Below are positions 15,734 through 24,815 of a DNA stretch of 64,000 bases, in pieces. Source of the stretch: JAPULR01 sp965238215 (GTDB lineage: Bacteria > Chloroflexota > Dehalococcoidia > Lucifugimonadales > GCA-2712585); contig OZ250180.1 in the NCBI GenBank assembly GCA_965238215.1, positions 1,736,001-1,800,000 of the forward strand, read 5' to 3'. A model generated the notes under the pieces. It was not told the DNA's origin and did no database searches. It saw nothing but the letters and a program-made list of their open reading frames with translations. The translations under genes were made by a program, and so were the position numbers. The first letter of the stretch is position 1. Every line of letters starts with the position of its first letter.

Positions 15734-16575
15734 AGCAGCCTCCGGGCTATCTCCTCCAGCTGCGCCATCATCTCGGATTCGCTCTTGGTCGGCTGCGTAC
15801 GAATTATCACCCGGTGGGCGCCTGAGTCCAGATACGTATGCACCAGCTCCCGGTCGTCCGGCTGGCCGTGGACGGATATGGTCAACGACGCCGGGTCTCG
15901 TCCCGCAGCCTCCGCCCGACGGTCCAGTTCCGCCCGTTTCTCACGCAGCAAGTCCGGTGAAATCCGGTTGGGTAGCCAGCCGTCGGCCCAGCGAACAATC
16001 CGCTTCAGCACGTTGGGCGCCATGCCCCCTAGCAGTACCGGCGGATGGGGCTTCTGCAGCGGCTTCGGGTAGGACTTCACCGCCGGAAAGTTATAGTACC
16101 GACCCTGGTGGGACGCCTCCTTTTGGGTCCACAGCTTCTTCATCACTGCCACGGCCTCCCGCGCCTGCGTCCAACGGTGGTCGAAGTCGCCCCCCATTAT
16201 CTCCGTCTCCTCCCGTAGCCATCCCGTGCCGATGCCGAAAAGGAACCGGCCCCCACTGAACAGGTCCAGGGTGGAGACCTCCTTGGCCAGCAATAACGGG
16301 TTGCGTTCCGGCACCAGCGTTATGCCCGTTCCCAGCATGATCCGTTCCGTTACTCCCGAGGCCCGGGCCAGCGCGATGAAGGGGTCAACGAAGTGGGAGT
16401 AGCTCTCCGGTATCACCCCGTCCTCCGAGCCGGGATACCGGCTTTCGCTGTGCACCGGCACGATGGGGTGCTCCGCGCACCAAAGCGATTCGAAGCCCAG
16501 GGCCTCCGCCTTCTCCGCTATGGGCGCCACGTCCACATAATAGGCGGGCAGGGGCACCGTAATGCCAATTCTCAT
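15730..16575 (-). CDS. LLM-class (F420-dependent type) oxidoreductase
   Basis: The 281-residue protein has the TIM-barrel features of luciferase-like monooxygenases: MRIGITVPLP, EALGFESLWCAEH, GTGITLVPERNPLLLAKEVSTLD and GRFLFGIGTGW. Members use F420 or FMN; this length and the GIGTGWL segment favour the F420-type group. SAR202 Chloroflexota carry many such paralogues, thought to attack recalcitrant organic matter. GGGGAAG is four bases upstream of the ATG. The substrate is unknown. Confidence 0.9.
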   Translation of the reverse strand: MRIGITVPLPAYYVDVAPIAEKAEALGFESLWCAEHPIVPVHSESRYPGSEDGVIPESYSHFVDPFIALARASGVTERIMLGTGITLVPERNPLLLAKEVSTLDLFSGGRFLFGIGTGWLREETEIMGGDFDHRWTQAREAVAVMKKLWTQKEASHQGRYYNFPAVKSYPKPLQKPHPPVLLGGMAPNVLKRIVRWADGWLPNRISPDLLREKRAELDRRAEAAGRDPASLTISVHGQPDDRELVHTYLDSGAHRVIIRTQPTKSESEMMAQLEEIARRLL

Positions 16576-16691
16576 TTTTCTTCCCCTTTATTCAAGTATG
16601 TCGTAGGACAGCTAGCGACGTACGGAATCCGCGAGTCGCGGACCATGACATTCAACTCTCTAAATTCGTACCTATGCCATCGCGGTGCAGC

Positions 16692-19019
16692 CTAGGGCTT
16701 CTTCCGCAGAGTCTGGCAAGACTCCGCCGACTCCGCTATCTGCGTCCAACTGTACAACATGGGGACATAGCCCACTTCCGACCAGATCAGGGCCTGGTCT
16801 GCGTAGTGGGCGCTTCCCGGATGCCCTGACGACCCCAGGGGCACTATCCAACGGGAGTTGCTCCAGTCCGAAAGGTCGTAGATATACCGAAGCACCGAAG
16901 TGGAAGCGATTGTGTAAGGCTGGGCCGGCGAGTAGCTCGCCGCCTGGGGAGTGTCGCCGTCGCCCCCGGAAGTCACGGAGGGAGGGTCCAGAAGGTACGC
17001 CGCCTCGGGATAGACTTCCGACAACGGATGCTTTGGTGCGGTGTGATGCACCCGGCCCCATTGCCACTTCGTCAGGTCCGGCCCCAGCTGCTCCGAAAGT
17101 TCCTCTACGGCGGCGGTGAGCGCCTCCCCCATCATGGCCTCCCAACCCCCGGGCCCCGGCGGCAGCATCGATACGTCCCCCAAGTCCATGAGATGCACGA
17201 AGTGCGCCCGTAGTCGGGCGGCGTGGGCTGGTCCCCCTCGGCTAGTCTCCGATAGCGCCTCCTCAGCCAGAGGCCCGAGGATGTACCGCAAAATCCGACG
17301 GTCCAGCTTCAGCCGAAAGGCGCTGAATATCGTCGCTGCTGTGCTATCCGGGTCCATGGCCCCGTCCCACTCCTTCAGTATCTCCAGCGCCTGTCGTCCG
17401 AGATCGTCAGTGGGTTTCAGCGCAGCCAGCCGCGGCAGGTAGTGCCGCGCGGGTATCGACGTCCTCTCGGCGTGCACGCCTTCCATGTCCTTCACCGACG
17501 CCCCGTCCAACTCTCCCAGACGGATGGAAATGCGCTTGGCTCGAAACTCCGGCGCATGGTCCAGGCCGATATAGTAGGGATAGTCGTGCCCTACGACCCT
17601 CTGGTTGGCGGTGACGATGTAATTGGTCTCCGGGTTGTGGCTCCGGGGCATCTCGTCGAAGGGTATGTACCCCTGCCATTCGTGCTCCCCGGTCCAGCCC
17701 GGCACGGGCAGCCAGCTGTTGGCGCGGGAGCGAATGGGAATTAGCCCTCGCGTCAGATAGCCGATGTTGCCGTCAACGTCGGCAAAGAGGAAGTTGTTCA
17801 CCGGGTCCACCCAATCCTCCATGGATTGGTCTATCTCGGCGGCGGAACGGGCGCGTAGCATATTCAAAAGCGCTTCCGCCGTTCGGTTGGCCTCTGCCGT
17901 CTGCGTGTAGCGGAAGGCTATGCCTAGCCCCTCGGCCGGGCCGCCGGAAATCACCGGCCCGTGGTGAGTCACCGTAATCGATATCTCCTCGTCAGCGCCG
18001 CCCCGTACCTTGATAGTCTCTCGAAAAGTCTCTGCTCGTCGCTGCTGGCCTTTGAACTCGTAGTAGGAAGGGTTGTCCCTGTCGAATCGCTCCACGAACA
18101 GGTCCTGATAGTCGGCGCCTGTATGAGTCACGCCCCAGGACACCCACTGATTGTGGCCGAAGTGAGGGAATCCCGGCACGCCGGGGAAAGACACGCCCAC
18201 CACGTCGAAGTCCGGGCAGGCCACGTGGTTCTGATAGTAGACGTTCGGCGTATCCAGGCCCCGGTGGGGGTCTCCCGCCAACAGCGGCTTCCCCGACTCG
18301 GTGAGCTGGCCGGAGAGGCTCCAGTTGTTGCTCCCCTGTTCCATCTCCTTGAGCCGGTCCGCCAACGCTGCGCCCCGCTCCAACTCCTCCAGCGCGCCCG
18401 TTGCCTCGCCCATGAATTCCGCGCCGGGAGGCAGAATCTGTAAATGTCCGGGCTGATACCCGGGATGCAGGCGGGCCGTTCGCCTCGGGCCAAGCTGCCC
18501 CAACAGCTTGTGCCGCCACGCCTTCCCCTCGAAGGTGCCCATGAGCACGTGACGCACCTTGAACACTGCCAGCCCGTCCCACGGCTGCCACGGCTCCGGG
18601 TTGGTCTCCAGCAGCCGGTATTCCACGGGAAGCTGCTCCGACTTCTCCTCGAACGCATTTACCCCGGCTGCGTAGGCGTCCAGCATAGCGCGGGCTTCTG
18701 AATTCACCAGGGCGTAGTCGGCCCGCGCACTGGCCTCCAACCGTAGCCGTCGCATGAACCGGTCTTGCTCCAACCCTATAGTCCCCGCCAGCTCCGCCCA
18801 ACGCCCGTAAGCCCGGTGCCTGTCGTAGTCCATGTGCCACAGCCTATCCTGGGCCGTGAAGAATCCCTGGGCAAAGAAGGCGTCCTCCGTCGTTGCCGCT
18901 TGGGCGTGTGGTATACCGTAGGCGTCACGGTAGATGCGCACGGGAGCATTCAGCCCCGCCACTTCTATGGGCTTGCTCGTTTCGGGCACCGCCCTCTCCA
19001 GGTCGGTTCTGCGTATCAT
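16692..19019 (-). CDS. Penicillin acylase-family Ntn hydrolase
   Basis: The 775-residue proenzyme follows the S45 family: an alpha region starting PVRIYRDAYGIPHAQA, a linker, and a beta chain that would start at the serine of GSNNWSLSG, the N-terminal nucleophile after autocleavage. LLAGDPHRGLDTPNVYY and GFPHFGHNQWVSWGVTHTG are typical of the beta subunit. These enzymes hydrolyse amides such as acyl-homoserine lactones or beta-lactam side chains. ATG 19019, with GGGGGT upstream, is preferred over TTG 19046. No signal peptide is seen with either start, which is unusual because most relatives are exported. Confidence 0.9.
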   Translation of the reverse strand: MIRRTDLERAVPETSKPIEVAGLNAPVRIYRDAYGIPHAQAATTEDAFFAQGFFTAQDRLWHMDYDRHRAYGRWAELAGTIGLEQDRFMRRLRLEASARADYALVNSEARAMLDAYAAGVNAFEEKSEQLPVEYRLLETNPEPWQPWDGLAVFKVRHVLMGTFEGKAWRHKLLGQLGPRRTARLHPGYQPGHLQILPPGAEFMGEATGALEELERGAALADRLKEMEQGSNNWSLSGQLTESGKPLLAGDPHRGLDTPNVYYQNHVACPDFDVVGVSFPGVPGFPHFGHNQWVSWGVTHTGADYQDLFVERFDRDNPSYYEFKGQQRRAETFRETIKVRGGADEEISITVTHHGPVISGGPAEGLGIAFRYTQTAEANRTAEALLNMLRARSAAEIDQSMEDWVDPVNNFLFADVDGNIGYLTRGLIPIRSRANSWLPVPGWTGEHEWQGYIPFDEMPRSHNPETNYIVTANQRVVGHDYPYYIGLDHAPEFRAKRISIRLGELDGASVKDMEGVHAERTSIPARHYLPRLAALKPTDDLGRQALEILKEWDGAMDPDSTAATIFSAFRLKLDRRILRYILGPLAEEALSETSRGGPAHAARLRAHFVHLMDLGDVSMLPPGPGGWEAMMGEALTAAVEELSEQLGPDLTKWQWGRVHHTAPKHPLSEVYPEAAYLLDPPSVTSGGDGDTPQAASYSPAQPYTIASTSVLRYIYDLSDWSNSRWIVPLGSSGHPGSAHYADQALIWSEVGYVPMLYSWTQIAESAESCQTLRKKP

Positions 19020-19141
19020 CGTTTGACCCCCATCGTGTTTATTCAACTACTCTACCTTGGACGACGTTGTAGCGGCAACCTGCAGCCAAACGTCCACGGC
19101 CCTGTTTGGTGGATGCCCGCCGACACTGATATCATTGCCCC

Positions 19142-19945
19142 ATGATTGGCGCCATTAGGGCCGTAACCTTTGACCTATGGCAGACCCTCCTGCTGGAAGA
19201 CCCCGAAATCAACCGGCGGAGGGCGCAGTTCCGCATCGACCGGGTGGCCGAGGCTCTGCAGTCGGCAAGCCGCCCCTTCCCTGAGGAAGAACTCTGGCGT
19301 GCCTTCCGGGAGTGCGCTGTCCAATGCGGCCGCATCCGCTCCCAAGGACGGGAGACGAGCTTCGACGGGCAGATTGACATTTTCTTGGAACAGCTGGAAC
19401 CGGGGTTGTCGGACGGACTTTCGCTCGACGAAAAGAAGGCTGTCAGGGAAGCCTACGACCTGGCCTTTCTGGAGTCCCCCCTGCCCCCGGACCCCGCAGC
19501 GGCGCCGATGCTGGAAGCGTTGAAACGCCGCGGCTGCTCCCTGGGCCTCATATCCAACACGGCCATGACCAGCGGCGCAACTTTCCGAGTCCATCTGGAG
19601 CAGTTGGGCCTGCTCCAATACTTTGATGCCGTAGTCTTCTCTGACGAAGTTGGTTGGGCCAAACCTTCGGGGAAAGTCTTCCGGCTGGCCCTCGGCGCCC
19701 TGGGCGTTCCCCCCGACGCGGCAGTGCACGTGGGCGACGACCGGGCCGCCGACGTGGGCGGTGCGCTCAAGGCCGGCCTCCGCGCCGTGTGGGTTGCCCG
19801 CTCGCCGGAGTCCTACGACGAGCCCTACGCCTACCAGCCCCCCACCTACGACGAACCCCACGCCACCATCACAAGCCTGACCCAGGTAATTCCAGCCCTG
19901 GAACGCCTCGGCCTCCAATCCCTCGGAATCCCGACTTGCGACTAG
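19142..19945 (+). CDS. HAD-superfamily hydrolase
   Basis: The 267-residue protein has HAD motif I as FDLWQTL, motif II as LISNTA, the motif III lysine in GWAKPSG and motif IV as HVGDDRAADVGGA. Motif I lacks the second aspartate of the DxDxT phosphatase form; Trp stands there. A bulky residue at this site occurs in the dehalogenase-like and some phosphatase-like subgroups, so the reaction is left open. It starts at an ATG two bases after a CC-rich stretch, with no clear Shine-Dalgarno, and is divergent from the penicillin acylase gene. Confidence 0.85.
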   Translation: MIGAIRAVTFDLWQTLLLEDPEINRRRAQFRIDRVAEALQSASRPFPEEELWRAFRECAVQCGRIRSQGRETSFDGQIDIFLEQLEPGLSDGLSLDEKKAVREAYDLAFLESPLPPDPAAAPMLEALKRRGCSLGLISNTAMTSGATFRVHLEQLGLLQYFDAVVFSDEVGWAKPSGKVFRLALGALGVPPDAAVHVGDDRAADVGGALKAGLRAVWVARSPESYDEPYAYQPPTYDEPHATITSLTQVIPALERLGLQSLGIPTCD

Positions 19946-20055
19946 ACAATAGGACCAATAACGTGTAGACTCAACAAATATGGGAACTAATTTTCGGCAT
20001 GGGTTAACTTTGCAGCTTGATAACCGGAAATGATATATGGAAAAATAGCGACACG

Positions 20056-20943
20056 ATGGCGGTGAAAATGGTAGAAAACTCGACGCTGTTTCCCTTACAA
20101 CCCCTTGCGCGTTCCCAGAAAATAAACTCGCCCTTCAGGTATCCTGGCGGTAAATTCTATGCCCGTCGGCTTATATTGGATATCCTCCCTGAACATCACA
20201 GTTATTGCGAACCATTCGCCGGCGGGGCGTCCATATTCTTTGCCAAGGGAAAAGTTCGGTCATCCATCCTGAATGATCTGGACGAAGAGGTAATGAACAC
20301 GTTGATCCAAATCCGCGACAACGTCGAGGGACTGATTGCCCTCTTGCATGGCAAGCCGGCGTCTAAAAAACTCCACAACTACTTCAAGAACCGGTATAAG
20401 CCCAGCACGGATTTGGAACGGGCTTTCCGGTGGTATTATCTCAATCGCACCTCTTACAGTGGTATAATGCGGCATGAAAACTGCTATTGGGGCTATGGCG
20501 CAAAATACTCCATGCGGCCCGAAAATTGGCCTCCGCATTTGCGAACGGTATCCGATAAACTTCAGGGAGTAGATCTCACGGTCTTAGATTTTGAGAAGGT
20601 CATTGACGGACTGCCAGACGGACATTTCATGTTCGTAGACCCTCCCTACTTCAATGCAGACCAACGGAAGTTCTATACGTGCGCTTTTGACCTCAATGAC
20701 CACTACCGGCTGGCTAAATGCTTAGAGCGCAACGCTGGACGCTTAAATTTCCTTCTGACTTATGACGATCATGAGGATGTCCGGCGTATGTACGACTGGG
20801 CATTGGACATAAGTAGCCAAGAATGGAACTACACCATCAACCGTACAGATGACCAACGAAATGGCCGTAAACTAGAAGATGGCTTTAGGCGTTCCCGCTA
20901 TACTGGTAAAGAGATCTTTATCAGAAACTACGATGCCCGATAG
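20056..20943 (+). CDS. DNA adenine methylase (D12 class, Dam-like)
   Basis: The protein has the alpha-class order of N6-adenine methyltransferases: FRYPGGK (motif X, SAM contact), EPFAGGAS (motif I) and DPPYFNA (motif IV, catalysis). ATG 20056 gives 295 residues; a TTG at 20017 would add 13. The next gene overlaps its end by 11 bp and encodes a PD-(D/E)xK nuclease-like protein, so the pair is best read as a type II restriction-modification system. The recognition sequence is not deducible; relatives methylate GATC and similar sites. Confidence 0.9.
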   Translation: MAVKMVENSTLFPLQPLARSQKINSPFRYPGGKFYARRLILDILPEHHSYCEPFAGGASIFFAKGKVRSSILNDLDEEVMNTLIQIRDNVEGLIALLHGKPASKKLHNYFKNRYKPSTDLERAFRWYYLNRTSYSGIMRHENCYWGYGAKYSMRPENWPPHLRTVSDKLQGVDLTVLDFEKVIDGLPDGHFMFVDPPYFNADQRKFYTCAFDLNDHYRLAKCLERNAGRLNFLLTYDDHEDVRRMYDWALDISSQEWNYTINRTDDQRNGRKLEDGFRRSRYTGKEIFIRNYDAR

Positions 20944-21667
20944 CAAGGAAGATATTCTCCGCATATACACCGGTATAACGGAGTATTGTCACACCTACAA
21001 CATACCCAGGGAAAACTTGCTGGACATCCTGGAAGACCAGAAGGTTCTTCCGATGATTCGCGGCAAGGCGACTGAATACGTGGGCGCGGCCTTTCTCAAG
21101 CAGTCATTGAGCCCTAGGGAATGGTCGGTTGAGAAGCTCAACTTAAATCCACAATCAGGGCGAATAGACGAGGACATTAGCGTTACCTTCAGGCGCACAG
21201 GCCGACGTCTCAAGGCAGAAACCAAGAACGCCGTGCGCGGCAGTTTCCGCCTGCGGTACAGAAGGAAACCTGCTCCTCATTTCAGGGTTAAGTGCCATAA
21301 GTCGAGAAGCAATCTGAAGCGGCAAAGCACTACTAATGACCGCTATCTGGTTGGAGAATTCGATCTCCTTTTGTGCAATGTTTCCAACGCCCTATTCAGA
21401 GGAAAATCCCTCCAGCCGGGTTTGCCGCTCATCACCGAACCCGATGTAGTCAAATGGCTGAAAGAGTTCTATGGCGTGGATACGGATGACGCCCTAGTTC
21501 GGAAATCCTACGACGACTGGCGACTATGCTTGCCAAACTCCATTGCAGACGACGATGGCGTGATTCCTCGCACCCCAGTTGTCCTCATGGAAGGCGACCC
21601 CAACTGGTTCAAAGTGGACGAGTTATCGCTAAAGCTAACGAGCCTGATCGTGGGATTCAACCGGTAA
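20933..21667 (+). CDS. Putative type II restriction endonuclease (PD-(D/E)xK-like)
   Basis: I do not recognise a named family. The 244-residue protein (ATG 20933, inside the methylase end) has an acidic residue in GRIDEDISV followed after about 15 residues by RLKAETKNA, which fits the D...ExK nuclease core, and a later basic region (KCHKSRSNLKRQ) suited to DNA contact. Overlap with an adenine methylase makes a restriction role likely. The frame continues upstream of the ATG within the methylase gene, but those codons are probably not translated. Confidence 0.6.
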   Translation: MPDSKEDILRIYTGITEYCHTYNIPRENLLDILEDQKVLPMIRGKATEYVGAAFLKQSLSPREWSVEKLNLNPQSGRIDEDISVTFRRTGRRLKAETKNAVRGSFRLRYRRKPAPHFRVKCHKSRSNLKRQSTTNDRYLVGEFDLLLCNVSNALFRGKSLQPGLPLITEPDVVKWLKEFYGVDTDDALVRKSYDDWRLCLPNSIADDDGVIPRTPVVLMEGDPNWFKVDELSLKLTSLIVGFNR

Positions 21668-21708
21668 AGGATCGACTGCGCCCCATCGCGTACGCGGGAA
21701 CAACCCCC

Positions 21709-22314
21709 CTACCCCTCTTCCTCTTCTTTCTTCTTGGCAGGCGCGCGCCGCCGACGTCGACGCTTCGGCTGGCCATTGCCCTTTTCATCCCGGCTGTTGG
21801 ACCACAGATCGTCGAAGAACTCCCGGTCCACGACGTGCAGCACGTCCGCCGTCTGCGAGAGCTCGTAGGAGAGGTTGCTCGGGAAGGCCAGCACCTCCAC
21901 GTGCTTCCCCAGATTCTTCGCCGCCTGCATGGCGTAGGCAAAATCTGCGTCCCCGCTCACCAGCACCGCCACGTCGTACAGGTCCCGGTAGGCAAACTGG
22001 AGCAGGTCCGTGGCCATCATAATGTCCACCCCCTTCTCCACCAGCACGTCGCCCCGGTACTTGGAAATGCCCAGGCAGACCTCCAGATAGGGGGTGTTAT
22101 AGAGAGTGGCGAGGAACTTTTGCTGCTCCTGGTAGGCCGTGCCGCGCCGCTCCGGGTCCTGCAGAATGTTGTAGTAGTAGGCCCGGAAGAGCTGCCTCTC
22201 TCCGCACAGCTTGGTCACAAAGGCTCCGAAATCCAGGTCCATGCGTCCGCAGTTCTCTTCCAGGGCGTGATATAGATTGCTTCCATCAATGAAAGCGGCT
22301 AACCGTTGAGTCAA
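21709..22314 (-). CDS. NYN-domain (PIN-like) protein with basic/acidic tail
   Basis: The core contains AAFIDGSNLYHAL, KGVDIMMATDLL and LVSGDADFAYAMQAAK, the aspartate-bearing strands of the NYN/LabA-type PIN fold, generally linked to RNA cleavage. TTG 22314 is chosen because GAAAGG lies nine bases upstream and the domain starts directly after it, giving 201 residues. The frame stays open to 22452 but overlaps the restriction gene. The last 25 residues are a run of arginines, then lysines and glutamates. It sits between two restriction-modification units, so a defence role is possible but unproven. Confidence 0.8.
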   Translation of the reverse strand: MTQRLAAFIDGSNLYHALEENCGRMDLDFGAFVTKLCGERQLFRAYYYNILQDPERRGTAYQEQQKFLATLYNTPYLEVCLGISKYRGDVLVEKGVDIMMATDLLQFAYRDLYDVAVLVSGDADFAYAMQAAKNLGKHVEVLAFPSNLSYELSQTADVLHVVDREFFDDLWSNSRDEKGNGQPKRRRRRRAPAKKKEEEEG

Positions 22315-22381
22315 TAAACGAAACCTTTCTATCCTAAATTGTTGGGAATCCCCCGCGGCTCCCGCTCTCTCCCCCTCGTTC

Positions 22382-24685
22382 CTATGAAAATCCCGATATA
22401 TGGTCTTGAAGAAGGCCCTTGGCATCGAGACGTACTTTCTCTGCGCGATCAAGGTATTGGTTGACTTCGTCGTCTTTGCGACGCATGGCCTGAATGAACA
22501 CTTCTTGTTCTTTGATACTTGGAACCGGGACGAGGATTTTGGGTAAAGACCTCTTATTGAGCGTCAATCCCTTTGCCGCAGGTTGTTGATATTGTGTAAA
22601 GTCAAGCGCAGGCAGAATGTAATACAGATATTCTGTCAATACACGACCATCCTTTGGTACGAGCGCTGCGATTGCTTCGTTCGTATAGAGTTCGTGCTGA
22701 GAAATGGCGGTCTTTCCGATGGAGAGCTTGAAGCTGAACAAGAGTGTACTAGGTGGAACCAGCTTGTCATTCATCAATTGAACGGCGGCAGTTGTGATTG
22801 TGCGGTTGGTTTGACCGATATACTTCTTTGAGAAATCTGTAATGGTGGCCCATAAATAAGGGCCATCCCAATAGGAAGAATCTTGCGTTGAGGGCGTCTT
22901 GCCGATGATAATGTCGCAAAGCCCTGTATCCCCACCTAACGGAACCCAATTCTCAGAACGTACTGGCTTTGTATGGTACAAGTTGGGGATCAGCTTGTGC
23001 CCATTCTTGGCAATTATATTGCTATTAACTGTGAAGGAATGGGATGTGTTCTCGCTATCTCCCCATGCCTGACGAAGAGTTATTAGGTCGGTGGCTGCTA
23101 TCGGCGGCCTGCCCAATTTGCTTCCAGTTTTCTTGTATCCATCATCTTTAACGTCAAAGAACCAGACATCGCTTGTCGGTTTTCCTTTCTCGAAGATTAG
23201 AATGCTTGTAGGTTGTCCGGCGTAGGGTTTGAAGACGTAATTGTGAAGCTTGATCACGGCTCTGACATTACACTCTCGTAATAGCATCTTTCGCACTCGG
23301 ACGTATTGTGTCCGCTCACCAAATAAAACTCCGTCAGGCACGACAACGCCTGCACGCCCACCTGGTTTCAAAGCATCAATGACATGCTTCAGGAACACAG
23401 GGTTGGCATCTCGGTAATTGAGCCCATAGTAGGATGCATAATCTGTTTTCTGCGAAAATGGATAGTTGGTTAGGACAACATCGTATCTGTTCTTTATAGG
23501 CTCGCTGAGGCTGTCGGTCTGAACGATGTTGGTATGCCCATCTCCGGTTAAAATCATGTTCATTTTGGCAATCTTGGCCGTACCAGTGAGTTCTCTGCCG
23601 AACACTGTATGGTTCTTTAACAGGTCGAGTGCGTCGTGAGTTAGCAGCACCTTCTTCTTTATGTGTTCGAAGGCGTAAATCAGAAACCCTCCGGTTCCAC
23701 AACAGGGGTCATAGACAGTCTCCCCGTAGCGCGGGTCTATCAACTCCACCATAAGTCGTACAATGTGCCTAGGTGTGAAGTATTCACCAAGGTCATTTCC
23801 AACAGTTACGGAGTTCTTCAGGAAATACTCGAAAGCGTCTCCCTTGATATCCGAGTCAGCGTTGAGCAGAGTAAGTTCCGATAGCTTGTCAACGATTCGT
23901 TTGATAGTAGAGGGCGTTTTGATTAGTAGCTTTGATTGGAAAACGTCGCCGTTGTGATTGTAACGATTAACCAATCGCGGGAGTATGGTGTCGTTGATAT
24001 AGTCAAGCATGTCCTCCGCGTTTCTATGGCAGAATTGGTCCCAGCAATATCGACGCTCCAGAATCCTAGCTTCACCCCTTTGCTCCCGCTCATCTTCAAT
24101 CTCGCTGATGAGTTTCAAGAAAAGGAGGTTAGAGAACTCGGTGAACCGCTCAATTCCTTCTCGAAGACCTTCATTCCGAAGAAGATCGTTCGCGTCTTTG
24201 AATACTCGGATGAGTTTTTGTTTGGAAAGGCTAACCTCACGCGGAGTCTCAATGTTAGATCCTTCTGCAATGAAACGAAGAAGTATTTGCTCTGTGACAA
24301 GATCAGTAACCACGTCCCCGTCAATGCGAAGAGTAGTGGACGATCTAATATCGTGCGTTTCAGTAATGCTTCCGTCACTTGCGAATACAATAGGAATTCC
24401 GAGCGGCTTTGCATATTTCTTAATGGCTTGGTTTAGTGCTTCTCTGAGCGTCTTCCCCGGCTTCTTCGCCTCAATTATGCCAATAGGTTCATCAGAACCA
24501 GTTCGATATAGCGTGTAATCAGGCGGTCTCCCTTCAAGAAGTCTAGATTGCGCTAGCGTCTTGGCACGTTCTGTAAATACATTGCATGAAGGTGACGCTT
24601 CGTCCGTGGACCAATAAAGGTTGTTGAGCGTCGCATCAATTCTTTTTCGCGCCGCCGATTCTTTCTGACTAGTCAGTTCAGCCAC
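22382..24685 (-). CDS. Single-chain nuclease-methylase-specificity restriction enzyme (type IIG/type I-like)
   Basis: Three modules are joined in about 767 residues. Residues 50-80 hold a PD-(D/E)xK core (RPPDYTLY, then IGIIEAKKPG, giving D56, E72 and K74) as in HsdR N-terminal domains. Residues about 150-560 are an HsdM-type adenine methylase with GEYFTP, DPCCGTGGF (326-334) and NYPF (407-410). The rest resembles one HsdS half: a target-recognition domain and a helix ending LVPVPSIKEQEVF. No HsdR helicase is nearby, so cutting would be translocation-independent. GTG 24685 with GAGG upstream is preferred to TTG 24700. Confidence 0.85.
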   Translation of the reverse strand: MAELTSQKESAARKRIDATLNNLYWSTDEASPSCNVFTERAKTLAQSRLLEGRPPDYTLYRTGSDEPIGIIEAKKPGKTLREALNQAIKKYAKPLGIPIVFASDGSITETHDIRSSTTLRIDGDVVTDLVTEQILLRFIAEGSNIETPREVSLSKQKLIRVFKDANDLLRNEGLREGIERFTEFSNLLFLKLISEIEDEREQRGEARILERRYCWDQFCHRNAEDMLDYINDTILPRLVNRYNHNGDVFQSKLLIKTPSTIKRIVDKLSELTLLNADSDIKGDAFEYFLKNSVTVGNDLGEYFTPRHIVRLMVELIDPRYGETVYDPCCGTGGFLIYAFEHIKKKVLLTHDALDLLKNHTVFGRELTGTAKIAKMNMILTGDGHTNIVQTDSLSEPIKNRYDVVLTNYPFSQKTDYASYYGLNYRDANPVFLKHVIDALKPGGRAGVVVPDGVLFGERTQYVRVRKMLLRECNVRAVIKLHNYVFKPYAGQPTSILIFEKGKPTSDVWFFDVKDDGYKKTGSKLGRPPIAATDLITLRQAWGDSENTSHSFTVNSNIIAKNGHKLIPNLYHTKPVRSENWVPLGGDTGLCDIIIGKTPSTQDSSYWDGPYLWATITDFSKKYIGQTNRTITTAAVQLMNDKLVPPSTLLFSFKLSIGKTAISQHELYTNEAIAALVPKDGRVLTEYLYYILPALDFTQYQQPAAKGLTLNKRSLPKILVPVPSIKEQEVFIQAMRRKDDEVNQYLDRAEKVRLDAKGLLQDHISGFS

Positions 24686-24779
24686 TGAATTGATCCTCAA
24701 GAAAACGAACTAGAATGACACCGATTTGCTGGTGCTTGCTGTCATTGAGAATTCTTTGAAGTGCATCCAATTTCATCAT
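24678..24779 (-). CDS. 33-residue ORF coupled to the restriction enzyme
   Basis: An ORF beginning MMKLDALQRILNDSK and ending RFLEDQFSG has AAGGGGG five bases before its ATG, a stronger Shine-Dalgarno than that of the large gene. Its TGA lies inside GTGGCTGA, which contains the GTG start of the restriction enzyme, so translation may be coupled. It could be a leader peptide that sets restriction level, or the remains of a longer control gene. No known domain is recognised. Confidence 0.5.
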   Translation of the reverse strand: MMKLDALQRILNDSKHQQIGVILVRFLEDQFSG

Positions 24780-24815
24780 TGCGGCCCCCTTGAATTCCAG
24801 CCCCCGTGCCGCCCC

